From: Gentiana macrophylla
Taxonomy: Eukaryota; Streptophyta; Magnoliopsida; Gentianales; Gentianaceae
Assembly (NCBI GenBank): GCA_026214975.1
Contig: CM047805.1
Location: 59,698,834 to 59,762,833 of the forward strand
Direction: 5' to 3'
Length of the DNA stretch: 64,000 bases
This document shows, piece after piece, positions 45,305-58,046 of the stretch; position 1 is the stretch's first letter, and every line of letters starts with the position of its first letter. Below the pieces are notes generated by a model. The model was not told the origin of the DNA. It did not search any database and was given only the letters and a program-made list of their open reading frames with translations. The translations under genes were made by a program, and so were the position numbers.

Positions 45305-47075
45305 GATAATTAAATTCACGGCATTCAGCATCGTCATCGATCATAGACAATATTTTGTATTGTCAAGACACAATACACACGAATAATAAGGTGGTGTAAT
45401 AAAAAAATTCATGACGTTACAAAATCATTGGATATAGCAATTAAAAGTCAAAATAAATATCTTCTCTTTCTTTTGCCATTCAAAATAAATATCTCGATGA
45501 AGTACTAGGAATACAACAAATCCTATAATAAACTATTCGATCAATGGAAAAGACACTCTAGTACGATACATTAAATACTATATTTGCTCTCAACTAATCT
45601 TTGCATGGTTATCTCCAACAATGTCACGCTCATAATCTTATTTTTTTCTGAAGATATTTAAGGCGTAGATTCTAAAATTTATCCCTAAAATAATATATGT
45701 CTCTCTATTTTATAACTACTTTATACAACATATCATTCACCAGCATCTCTAAAATTATCCTATCATTTCAAATACAATTAAATAATATATATTTTATTTC
45801 AAAATCTTATTTATATAAATTAAATATATATTATTTCACTCCTGCAACATCCATGTCATTATCTCTATAATTTTTCATAATTAAATATATTTATGGACGT
45901 GAATAGTGCATACATTGTTCATATCTTAACTCTACTGTAGAATACTTTTGAGTGCTATAATCCTATTTAAAATCCACATTTTAATTGTATGTGTTTTTAT
46001 ATGTTATATTAATATATTCTTGATTTTTTTTATTCAAACTTTAAAAAATGTGGGTTCTATTGGCACACCCTTTTTACTATTGACCCTCATTTTTTGATTA
46101 TTTTTTCGGTTGAAAAAAACGTCGGTGTCACTGTGTTCCTTGTTGAACGCTAACAGCGTGATGGGTGTTCAACGAGCAACAACCAAATAATAAGTAAATG
46201 AATCGACATTTTCTAAAATGTGACACTTTTATAAAGAACGTCAGTGTCACTAGCGTTCATTATTGAACACCAACACCCCGAATTAATTTTTTGTGGTGGC
46301 AGAAACAATAGGGTGTCGAAAGTAAATATCGGTGTGCCGATAAAACCCCTTAAAAAAAAATTGTAAAACTCGCTTCAATTTTTATATTCATTTAAAAAAT
46401 ATCTAACCAACTTCGTAAAAATAATAATTAAACATAGCGAAACACTTTACAAAATCAAGGATATTAAAACTAAAAAAACGGCCTATAAAACCTACGCGCG
46501 ATTACACACAATGACGCCTCTAATCTTTTGGTATATAACACTTAAAAGTTAAAAGCCAGACTAAATATCTTCTTCTTTTTTTTCTCAAAAAAAAAAAAAA
46601 TATCTTCTTCTTTTTGTCGTTCAAAATAAATATCTCGATGAAGTACTAGGAAGACAAACAAAACCTAGAATGAAAACGACACTATCTAGTACGACACATA
46701 AATAACTTATTACAAATGTCAGTTCTAGTTCGAGAAAGTGGGCCCTTAGTTTTTCTAAATCACATAGCAAGAAAGATGCTTAAAGTGTACATGTCACTGT
46801 CTGATTCTTAAGTGAAACACGTCATCATACCACGTCACGTGTTTCCTTGGCAAAATATCTCAAACCTAAATACTATATTATTTTTGATAAAGTGATATTC
46901 CATAACAATCAAACGATAATAACATATATCTTTACATTAATGTTTATGATAAAAATTCAATTCGTTATTAATTGACAATATTAAAGTATGTTGTGTCATT
47001 AATATATTATGATTAGACCGTTTATTATTATTAAAGTTTTGAACAAGGAATATATTTTGACATATATAGTCTATA
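45305..47075. repeat. CBF-locus duplication, copy 2, first 3'-flank part
   Basis: Colinear with 21655-23390. It lacks both Stowaway insertions of copy 1 and carries a Mutator-type MITE at 46049-46349. The match breaks at the CACTA insertion and resumes at 56460. Confidence 0.85.
46049..46349. mobile_element. Mutator-type MITE, copy 2
   Basis: Ends TGTGGGTTCTATTGGCAC and GGTGTGCCGATAAAACCCC, the same family as 2824-3168. It is flanked by TTAAAAAA-type repeats (46041-46048 and 46350-46357). The paralogous sequence at about 22690 reads AAAACTTAAAAAAAATTG without it. Internal GTCGGTGTCACT and TTGAACACCAAC motifs are partly mirrored. Confidence 0.75.
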
Positions 47076-47564
47076 TACTAGAATTTCCGGCAATTCCTAC
47101 GGGAGAATTCGTCGGTATTAAAATCGAAATACGTGTTTCACCCGATTTAAACGAAATATGGGTTGTTGGAAAAAAACCCGTTGAAGCGGGTTGCACTTAA
47201 ATTCCGAGCGAGTATAGCGACAAAATTTGCTACGAATGGTTCCGACAAAATTAGCGACGAAGTTCTTACGAAATGATTCCAACGAACTTCTGACAATTTA
47301 TTCCGACAAATTTCCGACCGAAAATTTGCTTAATTATTCGACAAATTTTGTCACCGATTTGTCGGTAATTTTCATAACTTTGTTGTGATTATTAAAAGAA
47401 AAACCATTTCTACAACATTCGAATTTAATTTCGCTCACTCAATCGAAACTTTAGATTTTTTTATTTTCATTTATTCGTAAATTCTCATTCCACCTGTCCA
47501 AATAAATCACAATTTCACAATTCATGAAAAACTAACACAATATTTAACTAATGCGTCAACCAAA

Positions 47565-48071
47565 TCAAGTCAATAAAGGCTCCATATAGCTAATTAGTAA
47601 GTTACAAAAGCTTATGTTGTTCCATTTAGGATTCCCAAAACAAAATAAAGTGACAACACAATACATAGCAAAATATGAACAATCCATAATCCTCACTATC
47701 AAGCACCACCTGGAGTATGGATGAATCCTTGGACTAGCTGTGCAATCCTTGCTATCTCCGCCTGCATTGCAGATTGTGCGGCCTTTGCTCTCTCTCTCTC
47801 TCTCATCGGCCAAACTTTCACGTACAGCAGAAAGGTCTTCACGCAACCTAGAATTTTCTTCTGAAAGCTGTGATACTTGCTGCGTCAAAACCTCATTTGG
47901 CATCGTATGAGAAACCGATCCACTCGTGTATTCGGAAGATAAATTACCCAAGCCTTTAATACATCCATTCTTTACACCGCCGGCGCATTCCAGAAACACC
48001 TCATCGGCTTCACGTAAGAACTCATCTGGAATTGGATCTTTCTTGCCAAAATATTCAAATACGTTCGGCAT
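47565..48071 (-). pseudogene. C-terminal part of the CACTA second protein
   Basis: The 168-residue frame has an N-terminal acidic segment and VLTQQVSQLSEENSRLREDL with SAVRESLADERERE, a coiled-coil stretch typical of the end of plant En/Spm-type (Transposase_24) proteins. A CT dinucleotide run near 47796-47813 encodes the RERE stretch and is prone to slippage. An intron probably separates it from 49497 upstream. Confidence 0.6.
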
Positions 48072-49305
48072 TCTCTCTCTGAAAAGCTCCTGTGAGGATT
48101 TAGAAAAGGTGTTTCACAATATACTATACATCCGGTCCCAAAAGAATCACAAGTAAAATACATCATCTATCTAAATGAACAAATATATGATAAACATGGC
48201 ATCACAAATGAATGAACAAATATATGACAAACATGGCATCACAAATGAGGAAGACATAAGGACACACAATTTAGTAACTCAAACTATGTACAATGACAAT
48301 CATACAGAGAAACTTCTGCAGCGGAAACACCTTTGGACTAAATCTTCTATGTGATCTTGCTATTGTTCACTTTTCCCCATATGGACACACAATCTGTTGA
48401 TGTTGAAGACTCCAGATTTGAACGCAAAAACGGGGGCTGAATTTTATTAAAACAGTCTATTGTTTCTCTCCCTCCAAATATTTCATCCTAACCCAGTCAA
48501 CATTCTAGGGAATTTTATTCGAGACTAGGTTGAGCCATCTTTTAACTCCCAGGACCTGGTTAATATTATCTAAAGTACCACAATTATACAACAATGGTTT
48601 CGAATTGAATGTTGTCCATTTTCTGTGTGTAGAGATGGGTGAATTGATGAAAGAATATGAATGTCAAACAAAGCATTTGTAGTATATATAAGCACTTTGG
48701 TCCTAAAGTAAACCTTATGTTTTGCTTACAGACAAAGACTTTTAAATCATGTACATACAAGCTAAATAATTAACGCTAAATGTAGGAAGCAAGCACATGC
48801 ATGCTTTCAAAAATGTAAGCAAACACCCACAACATTTAAGGACTTAAAACTAAACAAAAAGAGTGAAAACCCGACGGACATATAGTGCATACATAATGCA
48901 CATATAGCATAAAAGACATGCAAAGTAGTGAGAATGACATAACATAAACAAATGACATCTTACAATACATTGTCTCGTCAATAAGTTCCAATTCACTCAT
49001 TAAAGTTTAGACAACTATTGAGAAAGAATGATAGTCTAAGAAAAGTCAAAATGTCAATTGCGTGGGTATAAGACAACGGAATACACTAAAATATATACTA
49101 AAAGATTGTCCTCACATCGGTATGATTTACAAAATCATTATATGACAACGAAACACACTAAAATATACGTTTACCAAACGATTGTCCTCACATCGGTATG
49201 ATTTACAAAATCATGCAAAATCATTTGACAAGAATGATGACTAAAAGAAACCCAACTAAATTAAAGAAAAAGTGGCATACTATGGCAACCAAACTCCATT
49301 ATTAT

Positions 49306-50400
49306 TTAAAACCTTGACAAATGCGTCAAAAAAAAAGAAGGGAAGCAAATCATTGAAGACATTAAAGCAACCTGTAAAAAGTAAAACAATTTTGTTACCT
49401 CAATAAATGCAGCACTATCATCAATAGGCACCTTATCTTTCTTGTTTGTGTGTGTGAACATAAACACCTCCGCAATAGCAACAGGACGTCCTAGCACCTT
49501 CTCCTGAAAAACAATTAACTTATCATTAGTACGAAGTTCATTCTAATTTATTGATCGATTTTTTCGTTTCTATTCTATTAGTAAAAAGTAGTAATCATAA
49601 ATGACAAGTTTGTAACCCACACCAAGTACAAAGCGATAAAAATAACAACACTAACTATATTTTTAGGACATTGTAACCCTCATATCCACAACTACAAAAT
49701 ATAAACGAAATTGGAATCCAACTAACACACTTTTGTATCATGGTAACACTAAAAAGTAAAATTGGAATCCAATCAACCCCTCATGTAAATATAATTATCC
49801 AATAAAAGAAAACAACATGGTAACACTAAAAAGTAAAGGTCCGATGTAATACCATGCATGCTTTTACATCATGGCTTGATCTTGATCCGCCGGCGTACTT
49901 GCCCACTGGAAGACCCTCGTCTGAAATGCGATTCCTGTTTGATTTATTTGCAGTGGAAGCTTTCATAAAATCTTCAGATTCCCAATACTCAAGCAACTTT
50001 TCAAACACTGTTACAGGTATCCAAGCAGGAATCTTTTCCATTGTAGCATAGCATGTACGAACCGTGAATAGCATATCTTTTAACCTCTCACCACACCGCT
50101 TTTCAAATAATGATCTGACAAGGCCCTCGTCGTCCTTAGAAATGGACCAATGTGACTGCACGAACAAAAATGCAGCATCAATTAAGTATTGATAAGCATT
50201 TCTAAATACAACTCAAAAATTACAAAAACTTTTTCTCACATATGTACCTTGAAGTCATCCCACCATATCTGGCGTACATTAGATGGAACATGAGAGAATT
50301 TTGGCCACGCTCCATCAAACTTTTTCTTAATCGCTTGGCCGATGATATTGGTAGGCCTTTTATCTCGAGGTATGAAGCTATTTTTTGAAACGAAAAAATG
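49306..50400 (-). pseudogene. CACTA TNPA/Transposase_24-like region
   Basis: 50167-49826 contains HWSISKDDEGLVRSLFEKRC and STANKSNRNRISDEG followed by KYAGGSRSSHDVK, the K-x-N-R plus G-G-S motif of the plant En/Spm Transposase_24 family. 49497-49306 continues LGRPVAIAEVFMFTHTNKKD with KVPIDDSAAFIEV, the conserved 'xxEVFxxTHxxK' block. Splice-like gaps separate the pieces. In En/Spm the second protein binds subterminal repeats. It may be spliced to, or encoded separately from, the TNP2-like gene upstream. Confidence 0.65.
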
Positions 50401-50533
50401 TCAACATAAGACTTGAAACACTATTATATATTTTGGTCTATGAATAATGTATAAATTAATTAATTAAGTGTACTTATATTTAGTCATTTATGAGTACACG
50501 CAATAAATATATGTCAAAATAATGTACTTGTAC

Positions 50534-52654
50534 TTACTGGCCATTCTTGACAGACAATGAAGGTTTGGTAAATGAAGAAGTTGGTAAAGTAGAAGCAGAT
50601 CGAGGTTGTGATGTAGATCGAGGTTGTGATTGGATATCCACATTATCTCCACTATCAGTACCCAGTGAATCACGATGACCCAGCGTTGTTAGTCCAATAG
50701 TAGGAGGTGGCGTATGTAGAAATGCAGAGAATATTTGTTCCAAGTTGCAGATTAGCAATGACATTTGCTCTTTTATTCTCTTGATATTCTCCGTCGTAAG
50801 AACTGGAGATGTGAGCTCTTTGAAAAATATTCTAAGCTCAGCAAGTGAACTCCATACACTTTCTGGAAGGACATCACGAAATGCCACTGGGAGAAGACGC
50901 AACATGAACACATGACAATCATGGCTTTTCATCCCATGCAATGTCAATGCTTTCAGATCAACACATCGAGACAAATTAGAACAGTATCCATCCGGAAACC
51001 TTAACTTCTTAAGCCCTTTGCAAGACCACCCTTTTCGTTCCTTGTCTAACTCAGTATTGTGCAAGTGGTTTTTATTTTCATTAGGTCGGATGTGTAACTC
51101 CGGACGATTACAATACAATTTCAAGTCTTCCCTAGACGCACCATTATCTTTTGTCTTACCCTTGATGTCCATTACAATTGTAGAACACATTGCAAAACAC
51201 GTTTCTGATGATGTGCATTGGATCCAAATTATTTCTGATTCCATTTGTCTTCCAATATGGAAGTCGCCAGAATGGACTATTCTTCACCCAATTATGTGAT
51301 TGCCCTTTACCGGGCAAGGCGAGTACTACTCCACCCGTGTCACACATCTTAGGTAAATCCTTCACTTGATCCCACACATCACCACCAGTCATACATGGAG
51401 GTGGAAGCTCTCTTTCAGTCACGTTATTGCGAAAGTTTTTCTTGTTATTCTTATACCTATTACCATGGGGGAAAAACTTTCGATGACAATCAAAGAAACA
51501 AACTTATCGCCCGTTCTCCAAGCTAAATCCACCATTTTTACCCATGCAATAAGGACATGCCAATTTTCCAGCCGTGCTCCATCCAGACAACATAGCATAT
51601 GCAGGATAATCACTGATTGTCCACATCAAAGCTGCTTTCAACATGAAATTCTACTTACGATATGCATCGTATGTCTCAACGCCCTCATTCAACAAAAGTA
51701 GTAGCTCATCAATGAGTGGTTGCATATATATGTCAATCTTATGTTTCGGGTTTTCTGGTCCGGGAGCTAACAACGAAAGAAATATAAACGGCTTCTTCAT
51801 GCACAACCAATGAGGTAGATTGTATATTGTCACAAGAATAGGCCAACAAGAAAAATTCTTCCCTGATTGGCCAAACGGTTGAAATCCATCGATACACAGG
51901 CCAAGCCTAACATTTGAGGATCTGAAGAGAACTCTTTGTATTGTCGATCAAAATCTTTCCATGCATCTGAATCAGATGGATGTGTCATTTTTCCTTCTTC
52001 TGAAGACCGTTCTGCATGCCACGTCATATTCTTTGCATTTTCCTCACAAGCATACAATCGCTGCAAACGGGGTATCAATGGCAAGTAGTGCAGTCTCTGG
52101 AATGGCATATTATTTCCTTTCCCGGATGAGGTACGAGCCCTACTTTTATATCTAGGATGTTGGAAAAACTTACACTCATGTAAATTGGAGTCTTCCTTCC
52201 AGAACAACATGCAACCATTTGCACAAACATCAATTTTCTCATGAGGAAGAGCTAATGCTTTAACAAGCTTCTTCGCCTCGTAGAAGTTTTTAGGCATATC
52301 ATGACTCTCAGGAAAGTTAGGCAGAATAATGTCCAAATGATCATTGAACAAACTTTGTGAGGCATTGTGTTTTGACTTCAAATTAAGTAGCTTGGCTGTT
52401 AAGGACAATGCTGAATCATTGCTTCCTGGCCAAAGTGGCTTTTTAGCCGATTCCAATAATTTGAAGAACTCTTCTACATGTATGATACGCATGATATTGC
52501 ACTTCTTACATGGACATCGAATCATATCCGGCGTCTCCGTATTTTCACAAGCAAAAGTCAAGAAAGCATCTACACCGTTAATGTACTCGATCTTCAACCC
52601 ACTCCTAGGTGGTCGATGCCATTGATCATACATCCATGTTCGCATCTCACTCAT
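50534..52654 (-). pseudogene. CACTA TNP2-like transposase
   Basis: Start chosen at ATG 52654, which follows a CTTACAG acceptor and gives MSEMRTWMYDQWHRPPRSGL, the Transposase-associated domain start. Its FLTFACENTETPDMIRCPCK with KCN carries the zinc-binding Cys cluster. TNP2 (Transposase_21) segments follow: THPSDSDAWKDFDRQYKEFS, YNLPHWLCMKKPFIFLSLLA, ENPKHKIDIYMQPLIDELLL and RLPYWKTNGIRNNLDPMHII. A DUF4218 segment comes next: MKSHDCHVFMLRLLPVAFRD then VLPESVWSSLAELRIFF. Frame changes occur near 51840, 51640 and 51440. TNP2 proteins cut CACTA ends. With several frameshifts this copy is probably inactive unless they are sequence errors. Confidence 0.82.
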
Positions 52655-53093
52655 CTGTAAGAGCGAACTCCGGGCGAATATGAACGTTGGCCAGATTATT
52701 ATACACAAAAAGAATAACTACAATGGCCAGATTATTCTAACTTTCAAATAAAGACATCACTGAAGCAAATCATGATAAATGTTTTCTAACACAGTAGTTT
52801 TAAATTTGTAATTTTTGATAAAGTCCAACTGTTTATATGTAGTTTTTGATAAAGTTTAAATCATTTACTCTTGCAAAGTCAGCAACATTTCACACACTCT
52901 TGGAAATATAAACAAACAAAAAACGCAGAAAACATTTCCCTCTCTCTGTATAGAAAAATAAATAAAGGACAACTACAAAGGCTGGTAAGGGTAAATAAGT
53001 CAGCCATTGCAAGTTGTTAAAAAATATTATTAACTCAAGCACTCATATTTTCACCAGGGAGCTAAATTAAAGATGGGGTTATAGTGAAGAAGA

Positions 53094-53165
53094 TTGATTA
53101 TTCCGAAAATCGATCATTCCGAAAATCGATTATTCCGAAAATCGATCATTTTGAAAATCGATTAT
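53094..53165. repeat. 18-bp tandem repeat in the CACTA first intron
   Basis: About four copies of ATTCCGAAAATCGAT(C/T)A alternate GATCATT and GATTATT. They lie in the presumed intron between the leader exon (54389 onward) and the ATG exon (52654). Confidence 0.65.
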
Positions 53166-54388
53166 TCCCAACATCAATTTTCAGTTGATGTCAAAGTAGC
53201 AACAAAAGCCTATGAGAAACTTGCTGCAATTAAACGGATGTTTCGTCAAAAGCCTATGAGCACTCCTTCAGGGAAAAGAGACAAAAGATTGAGGCCAAAG
53301 ATAGGCAGACACAATTTCATTCTCATAACAGACATGACAAGAGACTCAGATTAATAAAGGTTAAATGATTGAAATCAAGTTGAAGATAATAATAAACCTA
53401 GAAAGCATATAATAAGCTTCAAAATGTCAGAGGAAGTGGAAACCAAAGTTTGAATACTGGAACATCCTATTAGCTATCAAATAAAGGACCTTGTCATTGC
53501 GTACAAACTACGTTCACAGTGCCATGACTCTTTTCAAAACAACTGCTAATTACTAGAGGACCAAACGGATAGTACGCAGAAAATCCAAAATCAATTAGAG
53601 ATTTACAACGAATATTTTATCAAGAGAAAATTCAGACGAGAAGATCAAAGTTGCTTAGTAAAATTCCTGGTCTATAAATACAACGACTTCAACGAATTGA
53701 AGACAACTCTATGAAACTTTGCAAGTCCTGCTAATCCATTCAAGGGAATTCTTACTGACACATTGCGATGTAACAACACACTTTTTTATACACATCCAAC
53801 GTTTCAATGTAAGCAATATCTAATAAACATCATAAGATACGTTTAGTAAAAGATGATTGATATAGTATTCCAAATAGAAAAGAAAAGAACTACTGCAATT
53901 ATAATCACATCCAGTCCCCCACAACTGCAAAGTGCAAACATAGAAAAACAGTGGATATAATCTTTATTTGAAATAGAAAAAGAACACAACAAGGCATTAA
54001 AACCGGAGAAGCTCTTAAATCAACATCGTTTGCCATCTGTGGTGTATGCACAATACAATAAGTATATCCAATTCCACTACAAATCTGGAAAACACAAACT
54101 AGAATAGAATCTCTGTGGAACTTTACAAGAACCAACGCATTGCAAAAAAAACAAGTGTGCTTAACTGAAAACAAGCCATGATTTACATGAGGAAAGAACC
54201 CTTAGCACTGGTGGAGGCATCACACTTAGCACTAATGCAAAGGTGCAGAACTTAAACCACTTGAGCGGAGGACAAAATAACAAGCAAATAATATAAACGA
54301 GAGCCGTAATACTTTCAATCAGAAATGAAAAAGAAAAAAAAACAGAGCTGTAATAACTGTGATTAAGTAACCCAAATAGAAAGCTTAC

Positions 54389-54545
54389 CTTTTCGGGTAG
54401 AGGATAAAGAGAGGAGTAAATTTCGCTTCAAGAATCTTACAGAATCTGAGTTAATCAGCCATGGAGGGAGGTGGACGAGAGCTGCGGCGGCTGAGAAGTT
54501 TGAACAGAGAACCCTATTTGCGTGTGAATGATGAAATTTTCAGGC
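54389..54545 (-). other. Putative 5' leader exon of the CACTA transposase gene
   Basis: On the minus strand a GC-richer stretch with TCTCAGCCGCCGCAGCTCTC, typical of plant 5' UTRs, ends at AAAAG followed by GTAAGCTT, a strong splice donor (GT at 54388-54387). Its only ATG opens a four-codon frame. The next acceptor of note is directly before ATG 52654, giving a first intron of about 1.7 kb. This is inferred from splice-site motifs only. Confidence 0.4.
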
Positions 54546-55129
54546 AAAAACTTTTATTTAAGGTCCATTATGGGCTTTCAGCTCGAGCTTGACTCGATTA
54601 AACATAAACAGGCTCGAAACTTGGTTCAAACTCAATTGAGCCATAAAAGACATAATTGAGCGATTATACAAGATTTGATATTCTTTGGACTCGGGTCGTG
54701 AGCTCGATTGTTTTTCAAAATTTGTTAATATTTTTTATATTATATGCCAAAATTGAGTTCGATACCTCTAATACTCGACTCGACTAATAATTAATGTTTT
54801 TATAAAATATTATGTGATGATACACTTACATATATGTATATTTAATTAAATATTTTGTATAAACCTCGAATAACTCGCGAGCTACTCGATACATGTATTA
54901 TGAACTTCGATCTCAGCTTGATTAATCATTCGAGCAGCTCGACTCGAGCTCAAACTCAAAAAAAACCGAATCGAGTCAAGATAAAAGCGGATTTAAAATC
55001 TTTCTCTCTTCCAAGGTCACTAGAACCTTCTGCTCGAGCATTCCACTTCAACAACGTCCTTACCTTTCTGGTGTCGGCGGCACTAGGCTGTCGGCTTGGT
55101 GATTTCAGTGCCGAGCTAGGTTCATTGTA

Positions 55130-55740
55130 GATTCGATGAGTTCAATCTCGAGATTCGTTATTGAGTAAGTGATTACAATCAGAGGTTCATTACTGAGTTG
55201 GTGAGCTCAACCCCGAGGTTCGTTATTGAGTAAGTGATTTTAAACCCTATATTTGTTATTCAGTGAGTGATTATAAACCGAGGTTCGTTATTGAGTTGGT
55301 GAGTTCCATCACAATAAGGTTGGTTATTGAGTAAGTGATTAAAACCCGAGGTTTGTTATTGAGTAACTGATTAAAACCTGAGGCTCATTATTGAATTGTG
55401 ATTTTAGTATTGAGGTTCGTTATTGAGTTGATGAGTTCAATCTCGAGATTTGTTATTGATTAAATGATTACAAACCGAGGTTTGTTATTGAGTTAGTGAG
55501 TTCAATCCCAAGGTTCGTTATTGAGTAAGTGATTAAAACCCGAGGTTCGTTATTGAGTAAGTGATTATAACCCGAGGTTCGTTATTGAGTAAGTGATTTC
55601 AAACCCGAGGTTCGTTATTGAGTAAGTGATTTCAAACCCGAGGTTCATTCTTGAGTAAGTGATTAGAACCCGAGGTTTGTTATTGAGTAAGTCATTTCAA
55701 ACTCGAAATTCGTTATTGAGTAAATTTCTCTTTACTACTG
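55130..55740. repeat. Minisatellite of about 33 bp in the CACTA subterminal region
   Basis: About 18 units built on GAGGTTCGTTATTGAGTAAG followed by TGATTATAACCC. Two variants alternate in the left part (GAGTAAGTGATT and GAGTTGGTGAGTTC), while the right part is more uniform. Located between the leader exon and the right terminus. Confidence 0.85.
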
Positions 55741-56459
55741 GATTTACTAAGGAATCGGTACCTTGTCGAATTTTGTGGGATATTTAGCATATTTTCTTAC
55801 CGACTTCCTACGATCATTATGAGTGATCAATAATCCATCATTTTTTTTAATTTTTTTTACAATATATGACACCATAAAATTTGTGAAAGATAGAAAATAA
55901 ATAATGTATGTACATCTACCGATATATTTTAAGGAAAAATTTAATGCAAAATTTTTTTTTTTTGAAATTTTTAATGCAATTTGAAAAGTAAAATATCAAC
56001 ACAATTATTATATTCCTACGAAATATCGACGAACTTGAGATATAAGTCGGAAAGTTCGTCGGTAACATGTCTACTTACAGCTGAGAGGATGGTGTTCGTC
56101 GGAAATTCGAAGGAAACACTTATGATCGTCGGAAATTCGAAGGAAACAATTATGAAAATCTTATTTTTATGTTTATCCTATTTCCGACCAACTTGCTACG
56201 ATCAACAGTGTTCATCGGAAATTGGTAGGAAAGACCCGAGCGGGAGAAATTCGCGCCCTTAAACATAGGCGGGAGCCTTTCGCGCGTAAGATTTACGACA
56301 AATGTCCGACGAAATACTTTCCGACAATAGGATTCCGTCGGAAATACGTCGCAAATATTTTTATGATTTCATAATTATTTAAACCGTCGTAATACTGTCG
56401 GAAATGCGTCGCAAAATTCCTACGACATTATTTCGTCGGAAAAACAGAAAATTCTAGTA

Positions 56460-58046
56460 GTTTTGATGTATTATATGAGGTCTGACCTAATCAAATATAA
56501 CATATATATGTTGTTGTTTTATCGGTGTGATGCAATTGTTCTGACGGTAACATTAGTCAACGAACAATGAGTACTACACCCTCAAAAAAATAATACGTAT
56601 ATCATAATCATTTACGACACAACGAACAACATAAATTGATGTTACATTGAAATATCTAATGATGTGCATATATTTAATGAGAGTCACACCTTCACATCAT
56701 AAATGATGATTTTTTTTTTGAAAGGATAAATGATGATATTAATACATCAGAATTTGACATTTTACTGACACAACTGTGCTTTGTGTCGCAACATATTTCG
56801 TCATAGTTGATTATAATGTATGACTCGTTTATTTATAAGAGGTCTACTATAATGAAATATGTAAACGTATGTCGTTTGTTTATTGTAGTGCCACAAATGT
56901 TCTGACGATAGCATTGCCTAATCAACAATTAGTAATATCATACTTATCTGACACAATAATTAACCCAAAGTGATGTGACAATAAGGTTTCTGATGATGTG
57001 GCATCAAATTAAAAATGATTCATACCATTACATCAGGAATGATGATATTACCACGTCCGAATGTAAAATCCGTTATATTATAACTAAGCTCATAGCAAAA
57101 GTATTATGTTGTCCATAGAAAATATGTTGAAGAAAGACTCTCATTATTGAGAAGTTCTTATCTACATCCTCCACATATGGAGGTGTGAGATGTGGCATTA
57201 TTTTTTTAATAATGTATGACTCGTTTATTTATAAGAGGTCATAATGAAATATGTAAACGTATGTCGTTTGTTTATTGTAGTGCCACAAATGTTCTGACGG
57301 TAGCATTGCCTAATCAACAATTAGTAATATCATACTTATCTGACACAATAATTAACCCAAAGTGATGTGACAATAAGGTTCTGATGATGTGGCATCAAAT
57401 TAAAAATGATTCATACCGTTACATCAGGAACGATGATATTACCACGTCCGAATGTAAAATCCGTTATATTATAACTAAGCTCATAGCAAAAGTATTATGT
57501 TGTCCATAGAAAATATGTTGAAGAAAGACTCTCATTATTGGGAAGTTCTTATCTACATCCTCCACATATGGAGGTGTGAGATGTGGCATTATTTTTTTAA
57601 TAATGTATGACTCGTTTATTTGTAAGAGGTCTACTATAATGAAATATGTAAATGTATGTCGTTTGTTTATTGTAGTGCCACAAATGTTCTGACAATAGCA
57701 TTGTCTAATCAACAATTAGTAATATCATACTTATCTGACACAATAATTAACCCAAAATGATGTTACAATAAGGTTTCTGATGATGTGGCATCAAATTAAA
57801 AATGATTCATACCATTACATCAGGAATGAAGATATTATCACGTCCGAATGTAAAATTCGTTATAAAAATAACTACGCTTATAGCAAAAGTATTATGTTGT
57901 CCATAGAAAATATGTTGAAGAAAGACTCTTATTATTGGGAAGTTCTTATCTACATCCTCCACATATGGAGGTGTGAGATTTGGCATTATATTTTTAATTG
58001 CGCAAGGTATATGTAATAAGATATTTATCATCAAAATTTTCATGGC
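56460..58046. repeat. CBF-locus duplication, copy 2, resumed 3' flank
   Basis: Matches 23390-24300 (minus the Stowaway) and 39424-39576. One part is present three times in tandem here (56813-57995) but once in copy 1. Confidence 0.85.
56813..57995. repeat. Three tandem units of about 393 bp downstream of CBF
   Basis: Units begin with ATAATGTATGACTCGTTTAT at 56813, 57209 and 57600, lengths about 396, 391 and 395. They share TGACACAATAATTAACCCAA, ATTACCACGTCCGAATGTAA and GGAGGTGTGAGATGTGGCAT. Divergence is low between units 1 and 2. The right edge lies 50 bp from the CBF stop codon. Short minus-strand frames in the units repeat with them and are not genes. Confidence 0.9.

Larger units (their letters stand above)
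47076..56459 (-). mobile_element. CACTA (En/Spm) DNA transposon, about 9.4 kb
   Basis: The two ends share TACTAGAATTT as inverted repeats (47076 onward; reverse complement at 56459). Both subterminal regions, 47090-47390 and 55990-56450, are dense in direct and inverted (C)GACGAA/TTCGTCGG(AAAT) motifs, the usual transposase-binding clusters of CACTA elements. Minus-strand frames encode a TNP2-like transposase and an En/Spm-type second protein. The paralogous copy (about 23390) lacks the element. The outermost CACTA bases seem mutated (left TATATACTAG, right rc AAACTACTAG), so the 3-bp duplication is not clear. Confidence 0.85.

Noticed and set aside
53094..53354. 86-codon frame as a gene captured by the CACTA element
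   Set aside because: Its first half is the 18-bp tandem repeat and the rest shows no recognisable domain.
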